Below, in pieces: positions 8,425 to 17,360 of a stretch of 64,000 bases of DNA. Below the pieces are notes generated by a model. It was not told where the DNA came from. It did not search any database and saw only the letters and a list, made by a program, of their open reading frames with translations. Position 1 is the stretch's first letter, and the number at the start of each line of letters is the position of its first letter. The position numbers and the translations under genes were made by a program. Origin of the DNA: CAVXFB01 sp963760935. Its GTDB lineage: Bacteria; Planctomycetota; Planctomycetia; Pirellulales; Thermoguttaceae. The stretch lies in the NCBI GenBank assembly GCA_963760935.1, contig CAVXFB010000002.1:186001-250000 (forward strand), written 5' to 3'.

Positions 8425-8710
8425 GTAAAACTGGTCGGAACGGCCGGTTCTCCGACTGTTACTTTTTGCATTCACAGGCGGCCGTTTCGGCCGCACGACG
8501 ACACGCCCGGCGTCGCATCTCCTTTAGCGACCGCACAATAACGATCGTGGCGCGGCGGCAATCGTCACAAACTTCCTGATATACTGGGATAGAATTTCTC
8601 GACGCAAATTGCCGATAGCTTTCATTGCCAGCATTCATCCCATTTTACATCATTTGCGCGGAGCCACTTATCATCATGGTTTCGCGCCATACATAGGAGA
8701 GACAACCAGC
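8425..8710. other. Intergenic region with GC hairpin
   Basis: No gene. A short hairpin GCGGCCGTTTCGGCCGC lies near 8477-8493, just after the DUF6807-type gene, and could act in termination although no T-run follows. Ribosome binding site AGGAGAG for the next gene is at about 8694. Confidence 0.4.
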
Positions 8711-9007
8711 ATGCTGACTGGTTTTCAACAAATCGAGAATGTTCAAGATCTACGCGAATATGTCAACACAACGATATGCCATCACTTTCAACTTCAGCCC
8801 GGCGCGTTTCGCCTGACAGAACGGGTGCTTACCAGGGCCAACAAACCATGCGGGATCTATTTCTGTCTGCACGGCCCTCGTGCGACGAAGTTCACCGCAA
8901 TTTGGGAAACGGACCGTAACCAGGTATTGTTTTACGGTTCGCGCGGCGAACGCTTCCTGAAAGTCCAGTTAGTCGAGTCCCTGCCATTGGAGTCGGCGGC
9001 CGCGTAA
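8711..9007 (+). CDS. Small hypothetical protein upstream of csrA
   Basis: 98 residues from ATG 8711, selected because AGGAGAG lies about ten bases upstream; a longer in-frame start at 8609 has no such site. The sequence (VQDLREYVNTTICHHFQLQPG, then RANKPCGIYFCLHGPRATK, then QVLFYGSRGERFLKVQL) is a compact alpha/beta protein with no recognised motif. It is followed by csrA on the same strand after 100 bp. I do not know its function; position suggests it may share control with csrA. Confidence 0.7.
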   Translation: MLTGFQQIENVQDLREYVNTTICHHFQLQPGAFRLTERVLTRANKPCGIYFCLHGPRATKFTAIWETDRNQVLFYGSRGERFLKVQLVESLPLESAAA

Positions 9008-9107
9008 CCGCCAAACTGTTTGCCGGAATCGTAGCTAGAACGTATTGACAAAGTCACGCGTAACAACTATACATAGATACACTATCAAGCGATACGGAGA
9101 TCGTTTC

Positions 9108-9290
9108 ATGTTGGTACTCTCACGACGCGAAAGCGAACGGATTTACTTGGGCGACTCAATCGTAGTGACGGTCGTCAAACTTAGCGGCGACCGCGTGCGG
9201 TTGGGCATCGAAGCGCCCTCGGACGTGCTGGTCCTGCGTAGCGAGCTACAGTCTCGCATGGCAGCCAAGCAACTAAAGGCCAGCGCCTAG
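9108..9290 (+). CDS. csrA: Carbon storage regulator CsrA
   Basis: 60 residues from ATG 9108. The family start MLVLSRRESERIYLGDSIVV and the segment VRLGIEAPSDVLVLRSEL match CsrA over its whole length; the RNA-contacting residues L4/R6-R7 at the N-terminus and the GIEAP strand are present. CsrA is a homodimeric RNA-binding protein that binds GGA-containing loops around ribosome binding sites and changes translation or stability. The C-terminal tail (SRMAAKQLKASA) is slightly basic. No flagellar neighbours are seen here. Confidence 0.95.
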   Translation: MLVLSRRESERIYLGDSIVVTVVKLSGDRVRLGIEAPSDVLVLRSELQSRMAAKQLKASA

Positions 9291-9504
9291 TGCCGGTCTC
9301 ACCTATGCGTAGCGGGTGCCATAGCCACGCTCGCGTGGCCATGTAGCGGTTTTCGCAGAGGGACATGCTCGCGGCAAGCGTGGGCATGGCACCCAGCACG
9401 TTATGCATAGCCGCGATGCGATCTAAAAACGCCTCGTCGGCCCTTCTCAACGGCCTGATGGCTGCGGGATGCCCTGGGCATTGGGGACCACGAGCAGCGC
9501 GCGC
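9291..9504. repeat. Palindromic intergenic repeat
   Basis: The segment from about 9318 to 9399 has arms GGGTGCCATAGCCACGCT and, inverted, AGCGTGGGCATGGCACCC, a long imperfect hairpin. The remainder (9400-9504) shows no gene. The length and pairing suggest a dispersed palindrome, but no second copy lies in this window. Confidence 0.55.
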
Positions 9505-9540
9505 AAAAGACCGTTCGGGCAGCATCCGCCCGAACGGTCT
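9505..9540 (-). terminator. Rho-independent terminator for the small minus-strand genes
   Basis: A perfect 12-13-bp stem (GACCGTTCGGGC against GCCCGAACGGTC) with a 7-base loop. On the minus strand it is followed by TTTT; on the plus strand no T-run follows. It therefore ends minus-strand transcription, supporting the two small genes at 9579-9795. Confidence 0.75.
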
Positions 9541-9578
9541 CAATTGAACGACAATTGTCGGTCAGCAACGCAAGGAGC

Positions 9579-9728
9579 TTAGGCTCGCGGCCGCACCGCG
9601 CCGGTCAGTCCGCTGTAATCGGAACGGTCGCTGGGATGCCACAAGGGCTGGCCCAGGAGCACGCGCTCGGCCAAAATATCGATCTTCGCCCGCGAACCGG
9701 CCGGCGCATCAGTCAGCGCCAAACTCAT
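9579..9728 (-). CDS. Small protein, 49 residues, unknown function
   Basis: From ATG 9728: MSLALTDAPAGSRAKIDILA, then a segment ending PLWHPSDRSDYSGLTGAVRP. The composition is protein-like (amphipathic helix KIDILAERVLLG, then a Trp/His/Asp turn) and it ends shortly before a strong minus-strand terminator. It overlaps the preceding small gene by 20 bases in another frame, so translation may be coupled. A longer reading from 9788 is possible but its N-terminus looks unlike protein. I do not recognise a family. Confidence 0.5.
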   Translation of the reverse strand: MSLALTDAPAGSRAKIDILAERVLLGQPLWHPSDRSDYSGLTGAVRPRA

Positions 9729-9795
9729 CGGTTTCCGCGGGCGCGAAGTCCTCGTCGTGACCACACTCCAAAATCGCATTAAACACATTCTTCAT
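9709..9795 (-). CDS. Small acidic protein, 28 residues, unknown function
   Basis: From ATG 9795, preceded by a strong ribosome binding site (AGGAGGGAG about eight bases upstream). The product MKNVFNAILECGHDEDFAPA plus an acidic tail is short, with Cys-His and clustered Asp/Glu. Its end overlaps the start of the 49-residue gene, and both lie upstream of a minus-strand terminator. It could be a genuine micro-protein or a leader peptide for the second gene. Confidence 0.4.
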   Translation of the reverse strand: MKNVFNAILECGHDEDFAPAETDEFGAD

Positions 9796-10037
9796 CTCGA
9801 ACCACTCCCTCCTAAGACCAAAAGCACTCGAAAGCCAGGAATATCGCCAGCGCCGCTTGGCGTAACAATGGACGTCACCGAACTGTTCTCGCGGTGCCAT
9901 GGTGTCGGGGCGTGGCGAGAGTCTTTACAAACCTGACAGGGCAGGTTGGCACCGCAATATGTAAACACTCCATTATCCACGCCAATACGCGGCAGTCAAG
10001 GGGTGTGAGAAAAAATTGCCGCCGAATTCCAAAATCG

Positions 10038-10241
10038 TCACGGATGTGAGGCGCCCTCTTCAGCCGGCGGCGGACTCTTCTCCTCATGGTGCCGAATCTC
10101 ATACTCCTCGGCCAACACCGAAGGGCAGACCTCCTCGACCCCGCATTGCGGGCAAACAATGCGGATCAAATCGGTGCTGCTGAGCTTCAGTTGGTGCGTC
10201 TGGCAGATTTCGTACAATTCCTTCAAGTGTTTACAGCTCAT
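10038..10241 (-). CDS. Small zinc-ribbon-like protein
   Basis: 67 residues from ATG 10241. Four cysteines occur as C3, C13 and the pair CPQCGVEEVC (about 30-39), so a CxxC-type zinc knuckle is likely, with a further C near position 3 or 13. The N-terminal MSCKHLKELYEICQTHQLKL is amphipathic and the C-terminus (EEKSPPPAEEGASHP) is disordered. The pattern resembles small planctomycete proteins of unknown role. A single-gene unit with no obvious partner. Confidence 0.65.
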   Translation of the reverse strand: MSCKHLKELYEICQTHQLKLSSTDLIRIVCPQCGVEEVCPSVLAEEYEIRHHEEKSPPPAEEGASHP

Positions 10242-10316
10242 GGACGCATTCTATCGGATCGTCGCCAATTTCGCAAAACACTTTTCAAACGCCGGCCGGC
10301 TCACTAAATACGTCCG

Positions 10317-10409
10317 CACAATAGCAAAAGTGGGGCCGGGCGAAGACCGCCGACAATTGCGTGGTTTTCGGCCATGCACCACTTTCGGTCTTCCGCGGTT
10401 TTATCTAGA
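10317..10409 (+). repeat. 93-bp dispersed palindromic repeat, copy 1
   Basis: 86 of 93 bases match the reverse complement of 48772-48864. Internal pairing is nested: AAAGTGG pairs with CCACTTT, and GCGTGG pairs with CCATGC (CCACGC in copy 2) around a TTTTCGG loop. Starts CACAATAGC and ends TCTAGA. Not coding. Confidence 0.8.
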
Positions 10410-10501
10410 GTGGCTGTAGGCGTTGTCCTCCGATGCCGACCGACGGCCGTCCTCACGGCATGCCGGCGGACAGCGCCCGACACGGCCCCAGGAGGTGTGG
10501 C

Positions 10502-10933
10502 ATGGCTTGGTTCCAACACGAGGTACGATTGCCGCCCTTTCCTCGTGGAATGCATCCGATCACCCATCTCGTGCTCGATGCCGTGCCTGAGGTTGCCCAG
10601 ATTCGCCTCGGATTGCTGCACGTCTTTCTGCGGCACACCTCGGCCTCGCTGGCGATCAACGAAAACGCCGATCCCGACGTGCTGATGGACCTCGAACGGG
10701 TTCTCGACACGCTGGCGCCCGAAGAATTTCCGTATCGCCACACGGTCGAAGGGCCCGACGACATGCCGGGCCACGTAAAGTCGTCCCTTTTGGGCTGCTG
10801 GCTGACTATGCCTATCCGCGACGGCCGGCTGTGCCTGGGCACGTGGCAGGGCATCTGCCTCTGCGAGCATCGCCAGAACGCCGGCCACCGCCACATCGTG
10901 CTGACGGTGCAAGGCGAGATGATTGACGAGTAA
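10502..10933 (+). CDS. YjbQ/UPF0047 family protein
   Basis: 143 residues from ATG 10502, with AGGAGG just upstream. The family signatures HVFLRHTSASLAINENADPD, then DDMPGHVKSSLLG, then LGTWQGICLCEHRQ are all present, including the His and Asn/Glu residues of the conserved surface pocket. The family is a small homotrimeric beta-alpha protein; members show weak thiamine-phosphate synthase activity and the physiological role remains unclear. Length matches the family (about 135-145). It stands alone, with DoxX convergent downstream. Confidence 0.9.
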   Translation: MAWFQHEVRLPPFPRGMHPITHLVLDAVPEVAQIRLGLLHVFLRHTSASLAINENADPDVLMDLERVLDTLAPEEFPYRHTVEGPDDMPGHVKSSLLGCWLTMPIRDGRLCLGTWQGICLCEHRQNAGHRHIVLTVQGEMIDE

Positions 10934-10985
10934 GGTGAAAAGTTCTTCGCCAAATCGGCGCAGACATTCCCGCCTGTCACACCGC

Positions 10986-11441
10986 TCAACCGTTCGTGCG
11001 CCGACCCCAAGGAGTTCGAGCCCATAGTAGTGCATCGAGCGAGAGCGATCCGGGGCCCGTGATGAATAGCAATAGGGCGATCGCCAGGTAGCCCGCCGCT
11101 GGCTCAAACGACGGCCCCGGGCGGCCGCTCACAAACGGATCGCCGTGCGGCAGATGGACCATGCCGATGGCCACGATCATGTTGCAGACGAGCCCAAGCG
11201 AGGCCAGCGGCGTCAACAATCCGACGACCAGTGCCAGCCCGCCGCCAAATTCGGCCAACACCGATACGCCCTGCAACCTGGCGGGAACGGGCGACTCGGG
11301 CCCCATCCAATGAAACGGCCCAGCGGCACTAGCAAGCTTATGCCAGCCTTGGAGCGTCATCCCGCTGCCAAAAATCAGTCGAACGATCACGAGACCGACG
11401 GCGCCGCGCCCCGTTACAAAATCTGCAAACATCCATCTCAT
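10986..11441 (-). CDS. DoxX-family membrane protein
   Basis: 151 residues with four hydrophobic segments (about 14-34, 58-78, 82-100, 117-133). The pattern RLIFGSGMTLQGWHKL at the first helix, LAEFGGGLALVVGLLTPLAS at the second and the short loop FVSGRPGPSFEPAAGYLAIA before the last helix is that of DoxX. The family sits in the inner membrane and is linked to quinone or thiol redox processes, but its activity is not settled. No redox partner is adjacent. Confidence 0.85.
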   Translation of the reverse strand: MRWMFADFVTGRGAVGLVIVRLIFGSGMTLQGWHKLASAAGPFHWMGPESPVPARLQGVSVLAEFGGGLALVVGLLTPLASLGLVCNMIVAIGMVHLPHGDPFVSGRPGPSFEPAAGYLAIALLLFITGPGSLSLDALLWARTPWGRRTNG

Positions 11442-11749
11442 GACACTTGCCCTTGGAATTGCTGGCCGTTGTGCCTGAAATCGTGCCGAAACGGCTTGCT
11501 GTGCCCTTCACGCTCGAAGAATAGGCGAGAGCCTGAGGAGAGGCAACTGCCAAGGCTGTATTTTTCGCGTCCTCGTGACCGGGTTCCTCCAATCGGTGAC
11601 TGCCAAGGTGAAGGGGTGAAGCAACGGATTATGGCGGTTGCCTGGGGCGCGGCATAGCCAACGAGCGTAGGGTGCCGACAAGCGAAGCGCAGTCGCACCA
11701 GCAGAATACATGGCTCCCGGAGGGAGGAGAGGGGACGGCGTGCAAACCG
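11442..11749. other. Gene-free stretch
   Basis: 308 bp between DoxX and the PEP-CTERM protein. No gene is supported. Short open frames are shadows with Arg/Ser/Pro-rich content. A fragment GCTCCCGGAGGGAGGAGAGGGGAC near 11714 resembles the pyrimidine/purine palindromes found elsewhere in the window. Confidence 0.45.
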
Positions 11750-13642
11750 TCACTCTGGCCAACGCCGCCGAGTAAGAACGATCGCGCAGAACGAGGCGGC
11801 GGCCAGCAGGGCCAGCGTGCTAGGCTCGGGGGTAGTGACTGCGTAGCCGCTAAAGCCGGTCACCGTGAAGCTGGCCCACGTGCCGTCATACGTCAGGTCG
11901 CTGGCGTCGTACGAAGTCCAAGCCGTACCATCGTAATGCCACACCGACAAATTGTCTGCCGGATGGTCCGCTCCGATGTTGAACGAGAGATACGCGAGGT
12001 CGCCGAAGGCGAAACCGCTACTAACCGAACACTGCCAGCCAGCAAGTAGCGATTCGCTCGGGTCCAAGAGGCTTTCGAGCGAAGTCAACGCCGTGCCATC
12101 AATCGGGGTGGCGGAAAAGGTCACCGATTTAGATTTAGTCGACGCCAAAAAGCTTGCGCCGAGCGACGAGCCGGTTGCGCTATCGTCGATCCGCACCCGC
12201 TGTTTGGTGATGAGATCGATGTTGACCGGAGAACCGGCCGCGCCCGGTTCGACCTGCGAAGCGGTGAACGCGTGTGTGCTTGTGTTCCAAGTGCCTCCGA
12301 TGCCCTTGTAGGCGCCGGTGCCGGACCACGTGTCGGCGGAAATCGGATAGTACATTTCACTCGGCGTCGCGCCGGGGCCGGCAAGGATCCAGACCGTACC
12401 AGTGTTCGTGATCGTACCGGTGCCGCCAGCCACCGTGAGGTTGCTACCTGTGCCGACATCGATTGCGAGCGAGCCAGTGCCACCATAAACGGAAACGCTC
12501 TGTGCGGTAACGGTGCCTCCGCCCGCAATATTCAGCCGCGCATACCATGAAAAGTCATCGGCCACGTACAGATCACCCGTGTTCGTCCATTTCGAGCCAC
12601 TACCCTCAATCGTAACGATACTCTGCGGAAAATCCGTTCTGCCGATCCGGCCGGTTTGAGTGTTCAAAACGCCGCCATCGCTCACGTTAATCGTTGCGTT
12701 CGTAACAATAAGTTCGCCGCTATTAGTCCATGTGGAGCCAGTGCCGGTAATGTTTACAAAAGACCTTGTGTAGCGATTGCCGCCGGCACCGCTCCGACCG
12801 CTGCTGCTCACTGTACCGCCTCTCGTGATGTTCAGCGTCCCAGCGCCTTGAAAGCCGACAAAAATTTCGGAACTGGTGGCCCACGTAGAGCCTGCACCGT
12901 CGACTGTCGCCTCGCCCGTCGCCCCGGCTTTGGCACCAACAAACCCGTATCGGGAGTTGACGGTGACCCCATCGCAAATGGCAAGTGAGCCGTTGCTCCT
13001 GTAGCCTACACCGAGGTCGCCGTTTGCGCTCGGGTCGCTCATATCGAAATTCACGCTGATATTCTGGTCCGGCAGGCTGTTGAAGTTAAGCAGACGAGTT
13101 AAGCCGTGCGTTGAGTCAAACACCAAATCGACGTCGCTGACTAATCCGCGGGTGCTGATCGTGCCTGTGCCTAATAATTGACCCGGCGACGCATGCAGAT
13201 CTTTCGTAGTCAACATTCCGCCGCCGTCACCAAAATTTATCGTGCCAGAACTCGTGCTAGAACTGTTAGCGACAATCGTTGAGTAGCCCACCGTTACTGC
13301 GCCAGCATTGCCGATCATGAGCGACCCGTTGCCGTACACACCAACTTGGAGGTACCTGCCAATCGTCCAGGTGGAGCCCGCACCGGTGAGACTTACCTCG
13401 CCGTTCGCGCCCGAAGAATAGCCGATGTAGCAGTCTTTTGAACTCACAGCGCTGCCTTCGTCAACGGCCACGCTGCCGTTTGCGGCGTTCCCAATATAGG
13501 CGCTTGTAGAGTCTGTCCAGGTGGTCGGATCAGTAGGTATGACATCGCCATCGGCATTGATCGCCGCGCGGGTCTGTTGTGGTGGAGAGACGAGCCAGAA
13601 GGCTACCGAGAGTACGAGTAGAGGCATTCGCCAGCGCCGCAT
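11750..13642 (-). CDS. Secreted PEP-CTERM protein with T5SS/PEP-CTERM-associated repeats
   Basis: 630 residues from ATG 13642, which follows AAGGAGACAAACAA. Residues 1-27 form a signal peptide (LLVLSVAFWLVSPPQQTRA). The body is built of Gly-rich beta repeats of about 25-45 residues with the motifs 'GSTW', 'VGxxGxGSLxIxxGGxV' and 'NTGxLYVADD', the repeats databases call T5SS/PEP-CTERM-associated. The C-terminus reads TTPEPSTLALLAAAS, a hydrophobic helix, then basic TRRRWPE: a PEP-CTERM sorting tail for cleavage by exosortase. No exosortase lies in this window. Likely an extracellular or outer-surface protein. Confidence 0.9.
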   Translation of the reverse strand: MRRWRMPLLVLSVAFWLVSPPQQTRAAINADGDVIPTDPTTWTDSTSAYIGNAANGSVAVDEGSAVSSKDCYIGYSSGANGEVSLTGAGSTWTIGRYLQVGVYGNGSLMIGNAGAVTVGYSTIVANSSSTSSGTINFGDGGGMLTTKDLHASPGQLLGTGTISTRGLVSDVDLVFDSTHGLTRLLNFNSLPDQNISVNFDMSDPSANGDLGVGYRSNGSLAICDGVTVNSRYGFVGAKAGATGEATVDGAGSTWATSSEIFVGFQGAGTLNITRGGTVSSSGRSGAGGNRYTRSFVNITGTGSTWTNSGELIVTNATINVSDGGVLNTQTGRIGRTDFPQSIVTIEGSGSKWTNTGDLYVADDFSWYARLNIAGGGTVTAQSVSVYGGTGSLAIDVGTGSNLTVAGGTGTITNTGTVWILAGPGATPSEMYYPISADTWSGTGAYKGIGGTWNTSTHAFTASQVEPGAAGSPVNIDLITKQRVRIDDSATGSSLGASFLASTKSKSVTFSATPIDGTALTSLESLLDPSESLLAGWQCSVSSGFAFGDLAYLSFNIGADHPADNLSVWHYDGTAWTSYDASDLTYDGTWASFTVTGFSGYAVTTPEPSTLALLAAASFCAIVLTRRRWPE

Positions 13643-14144
13643 TTGTTTGTCTCCTTGTGAACCGCTGCCTCCGATAGACGCCTGCCAAGCTGAATTAGTT
13701 CCCAACCCCTGTCAGCTTTTTGGAATGCATACCCCAAAGTAGCTAGAACCTGCGAGAAAGTCAACGATTTTGTTGGGGGGAGCCGGGTCGAATCAGCGAG
13801 ACGCAACGGTGGGGAGCTTCATCACTTCGTTCCTGCTTGACAGCCTTCTCGGCAATCCCTCACCCTAACCCTCTCCCGGAGGGAGAGGGGATGGCGCGCA
13901 GGAGCACCTTCGCCTGCTCATGGAGGGAGCGTGGGGACGGCGTGCACGCACAACTTGACCTGTTCTTCCGGAGGGAGAGGGCGCATCTTCTTCCGGAGGG
14001 AGAGGGCGCATTGCGCCGGCATTGTCTGGCCACGTGAACACTGTATACTACTAGATTCCCCGATGGTCTGCTGAAGTCGCTCGTTGTCGAGCGGCCGGGC
14101 GAACGGGGTGGGTGGTGTGGGTGCGTTTTAACAATTCTGTTCTT
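13643..14144. repeat. Intergenic repeats upstream of rpsA
   Basis: About 500 bp with no gene. Near 13858-13890 lies CCCTCACCCTAACCCTCTCC followed by GGAGGGAGAGGGG, a hairpin family seen again at 21610-21740 and 26880-26905. Two tandem copies of TTCTTCCGGAGGGAGAGGGC lie at about 13963-14007. The rpsA promoter should lie in the last 150 bp, but no clear boxes stand out. Confidence 0.5.
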
Positions 14145-15925
14145 ATGGTCAACCGTAACCTGATTCGAGGATTAGATCTTAGTGACGAGGAATGGCAAGT
14201 AGAGCTCAACGATGCGCTCGAGGGCATTCCGGCCGAGGAAATCGCCTGGACAACCCAGGAGATGGAACTCAACAAAATCGTCGAGGGCCGTGTCCTGCGC
14301 GTCGAAGGCGACGTCGTCCTGGTCGACGTCGGCTACAAGAGCGAAGGCATCATCTTCCGCAATGAGTGGGAAGAAGGCGAAGCGCTGCCCGAGCCCGGCA
14401 CGAAGGTCAAGGTCCTCATCGAAGACGTGGAAGACATCCACGGTCTGGTCGACGACTCGCGTGGCATGATTACCCTCAGCAGCGCAAGGCCGAGAAGATC
14501 GAGGCCTGGCTGAAGGTGATGGAAACGGTCCACGAGGGCGATGTCGTCACCGGCGTGGCCACGCGGAAGATCAAGGGCGGGTTGCTGGTTGATATCGGCG
14601 TTAACGTGTTCCTGCCGGCCAGCCAGGTCGACGTGCGTCGTCCGGCCGATATCGGCGACTACATCGGCAAGACAATCCAGTGCCTGGTGCTGAAGATTGA
14701 CGAGGCCCGGCGCAATATCGTCGTCAGCCGCCGCGCACTGATCGAGGCCGAGCGGGCCGAAAAGAAGGCCCAACTGCTGGCCGAGCTCGAAGTCGGTCAA
14801 CATCGCAAGGGCATCGTCAAGAACATCGCGGAGTTCGGCGCGTTCGTCGACCTTGGCGGCATCGATGGCCTGCTGCATATCACCGATATGAGCTGGGGAC
14901 GCATCAATCATCCTTCCGAAATGGTCTCAATCGACCAGGAAATCGAAGTGCAAGTGCTGCACATCGATCATGAGAAGGAGAAGATCGCCCTGGGTCTCAA
15001 ACAGCGCACGCCCAGCCCGTGGGAAAACGTCGGCGACAAGTACCCCGTCGGCTCACGGATCAAGGGCAGTGTCGTCAACGTAATGAGCTATGGCGCCTTC
15101 GTGAAGCTCGAAGAGGGCATCGAGGGCTTGGTCCACATCAGCGAAATGTCGTGGACCCGCCGCATCAGCCATCCCAGCGAGTTGGTCAACGTCGGCGACG
15201 AGATCGAAGTCGTCGTGTTGGGCATCAACAAGGACAAACAAGAAATCTCGCTGGGCATCAAGCAGACCCAGGAGAACCCGTGGGATCGCGTGGCCGATCG
15301 CTACCCGATCGGCGCGGTCGTCAAGGGCACGGTCCGCAACCTGACCAACTATGGCGCCTTCATCGAGATCGAGGAAGGCATCGACGGCCTGCTGCACGTC
15401 AGCGACATGTCGTGGACCCGCAAGATCAGCCATCCCAACGAGATGGTCGAGAAGTCGCAGGAACTCGAATGCCGCGTGCTCTCGGTCGATCAGGACCGCC
15501 GCCGCATCGCCCTGGGCATGAAGCAAATGGCCGATGATCCGTGGGCGACCGACATCCCCGGCAAGTATCAACCGGGCCAGATCGTCAAGGGTCCCGTGAC
15601 GAAGATCACCAATTTCGGCGTCTTCGTCGGCCTTGAGAACGGACTGGAAGGTTTGCTGCACATCTCCGAGTTGGCCGACCACAAGGTCGAGAATCCCGAG
15701 GACGTGGTCAAGGTTGGCGAGGTGATCGAAGTGAAGGTGCTGCGTGTTGATGCCGACGAGCGCAAGATCGGCCTGTCGCGGAAACGCGTCGAGTGGGCCG
15801 AAGAGGCGGAAGCCGAAGCCGGCAAGCCGGAGAAGGCGCCTGCGGCGGTCGACGTCGGCGATCTCAAGGGCGGCGTCGGCGACAGCAGCGGCCCGCTCTT
15901 CAAGCAGCCAGGACAGGCGGAATAA
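14145..15925 (+). CDS. rpsA: 30S ribosomal protein S1 (one base missing near 14481)
   Basis: Six S1 RNA-binding domains are visible, each with the pattern G-x-V-x3-x2-[YF]-G-[AV]-F-[VI]. The first starts near EGRVLRVEGDVVLVDVG, and the last ends with GLEGLLHISELAD. The reading frame shifts at about 14481: MITLSSARPRRS should read MITLSKRKAEKIEAW, repaired by adding one A in CAGCAGCGCAAGG. Repaired length is 593 residues, normal for S1. S1 binds mRNA at the 30S subunit and is essential in most bacteria, so the shift is almost certainly a sequencing error. The start ATG 14145 (MVNRNLIRGLD) is supported by frame, although a ribosome binding site is weak. Confidence 0.93.
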
Positions 15926-16271
15926 CCGGTCCGCGCAAAAATCGATTGACTTTCAATTAGCCCATTGGTTGCAACCCGTGGGCTTCTTTTGATTGTAGCG
16001 GTGGTGTCGATCCCCATCTCCCATCTCGTTCCCAAGCTCTGCTTGGGAACTCCGAACGGCCGGCGCAGATCGCGTCCATTCTCTTCGCCGGTCGCTCAGT
16101 CCATTGTTTTCCGTCGAGTCCAACTCTTCGGCACAGTCCGAACCAAAGCTACAGTCGCCCCAGTTCGTCGCATCATCGCTTCCTTGCAGAAATTGCCCAA
16201 ACAGGTCGATAGTTGTCTTTGACTGAAACAATTTCGGCGACAGCGGTCGCCTCCTATAAATATCGAGCGCG
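15926..16271. other. Intergenic region with a palindrome
   Basis: A perfect hairpin GTTCCCAAGC TCT GCTTGGGAAC lies at 16028-16050. This type recurs in planctomycete intergenic DNA and may mark the 3' end of the rpsA transcript, though no T-run follows. No gene is seen. The promoter of the sigma factor gene should lie between about 16180 and 16260. Confidence 0.5.
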
Positions 16272-17141
16272 ATGAAAACCACACGCCGCCGCCAGGCTCC
16301 CTCCGTGCAATCACCGCTGGAGACCTATCTCCGCGAAATCAATGAGACGTCGCTGCTTTCGGCAGACGATGAGCACGAGTTGGCCATTGCCATCGGCAAC
16401 GGCGACACCCAGGCCCGCGACCGCATGGTTCGCGCGAACCTGCGGCTGGTCGTCAACATCGCCCGCGGCTATGCCGGCAAGGGCCTGAGCCTGCAAGACC
16501 TGATCGAGGAAGGAAACCTCGGGCTGCTCAGGGCCGTAGAAGGGTTCGACCCGGCCATCGGCACCCGTTTCTCGACCTACGCCAGCTATTGGATCAAGCA
16601 GTCGATCAAGCGGGCGCTGATCAATACGGCCAAGACGATCCGCATCCCGGCCTATATGGTCGAGTTGCTGTCGAAGTGGCGCAGGGCCAGCGCACGGCTC
16701 GCCGACGAACTGGGCCGCACCCCGACGCCCGAAGAGATCGCCCGCGTGCTCGGCCTGCCCCGCAAGAAACTGCCGATCATCAAAAAAGCCATTCGCATCT
16801 ACAACCTCACGCCCCAGACCGATCAGGCCGACGCCGGTTGGTCGCTGGGCGAAATGGTGATGGATGAGCACGCCCGGTCGCCCGACGAGGAAATGGTCGA
16901 GAGCGACAATCTGGTGCATGTCATGCAGCAACTCGAAACGATGGACGCCCGCGAGGCGACCGTGTTGCGCATGCGATTCGGTTTGGCCGATAACGAGCCG
17001 CGAACCCTCAAGGAGATCGGCGAAACCCTCGGATTGACGCGCGAGCGCGTGCGCCAGATCGAGACCGAAGCCCTTGGCAAACTGGCCGACAGCCTCAACG
17101 GCCCGGTGACGTGGGACGCCTCGCTCGCGGCCGCGCGGTAA
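16272..17141 (+). CDS. Sigma-70 family RNA polymerase sigma factor (RpoD/SigA-like group)
   Basis: 289 residues with region 1.2 (SPLETYLREINETSLLS), region 2 (DLIEEGNLGLLRAVEGFDP then RFSTYASYWIKQSIKRAL, the core-binding and -10 recognition helices), region 3 (RTPTPEEIARVLGLP) and region 4.2 helix-turn-helix (LKEIGETLGLTRERVRQIE). It lacks the long N-terminal region 1.1 of a primary sigma factor and is short, so it is a primary-like group 2 factor or a compact RpoD paralogue. It is located after rpsA, with an intergenic gap of about 350 bp, and stands as its own unit. Confidence 0.9.
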   Translation: MKTTRRRQAPSVQSPLETYLREINETSLLSADDEHELAIAIGNGDTQARDRMVRANLRLVVNIARGYAGKGLSLQDLIEEGNLGLLRAVEGFDPAIGTRFSTYASYWIKQSIKRALINTAKTIRIPAYMVELLSKWRRASARLADELGRTPTPEEIARVLGLPRKKLPIIKKAIRIYNLTPQTDQADAGWSLGEMVMDEHARSPDEEMVESDNLVHVMQQLETMDAREATVLRMRFGLADNEPRTLKEIGETLGLTRERVRQIETEALGKLADSLNGPVTWDASLAAAR

Positions 17142-17170
17142 GAGCCACCACGCAAAGCCAAGCCTGCCTC

Positions 17171-17305
17171 TCGCGCCTCCGATCCCTTCAAAGATCGAAG
17201 CCCCAGCAACTTGGTCGCGAAATTCAAGAAGGGCGAAAACGCGAAACCGCGCACTCGGCCTTTCTCCTTTCGCGATTTCCTCCTTTCGCGCCTTCGCGAT
17301 CCGTT
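17171..17305. repeat. Palindromic repeat, core copy A
   Basis: The 31-base core at 17193-17223 begins GATCGAAGCCCCAGCAACTT and ends GGTCGCGAAAT. It is shared, with substitutions, with two copies at 20518-20548 and 20657-20687. The flanks carry complementary runs CTTTCGC and GCGAAAG, so each unit can fold. Confidence 0.6.
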
Positions 17306-17360
17306 CAAGAGCAGATCCGCGACAAGTCGGCCATCTGTGGCTCCGCCCCCTTCCTGCCCC

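Noticed and set aside
10304..11107. Minus-strand frame of 267 residues over the YjbQ gene
   Set aside because: Antisense to a clear YjbQ; its C-terminus is translated repeat.
15053..15682. Minus-strand frame of 209 residues within rpsA
   Set aside because: Antisense to the S1 domains; Asp/Leu-rich mirror composition typical of such shadows.
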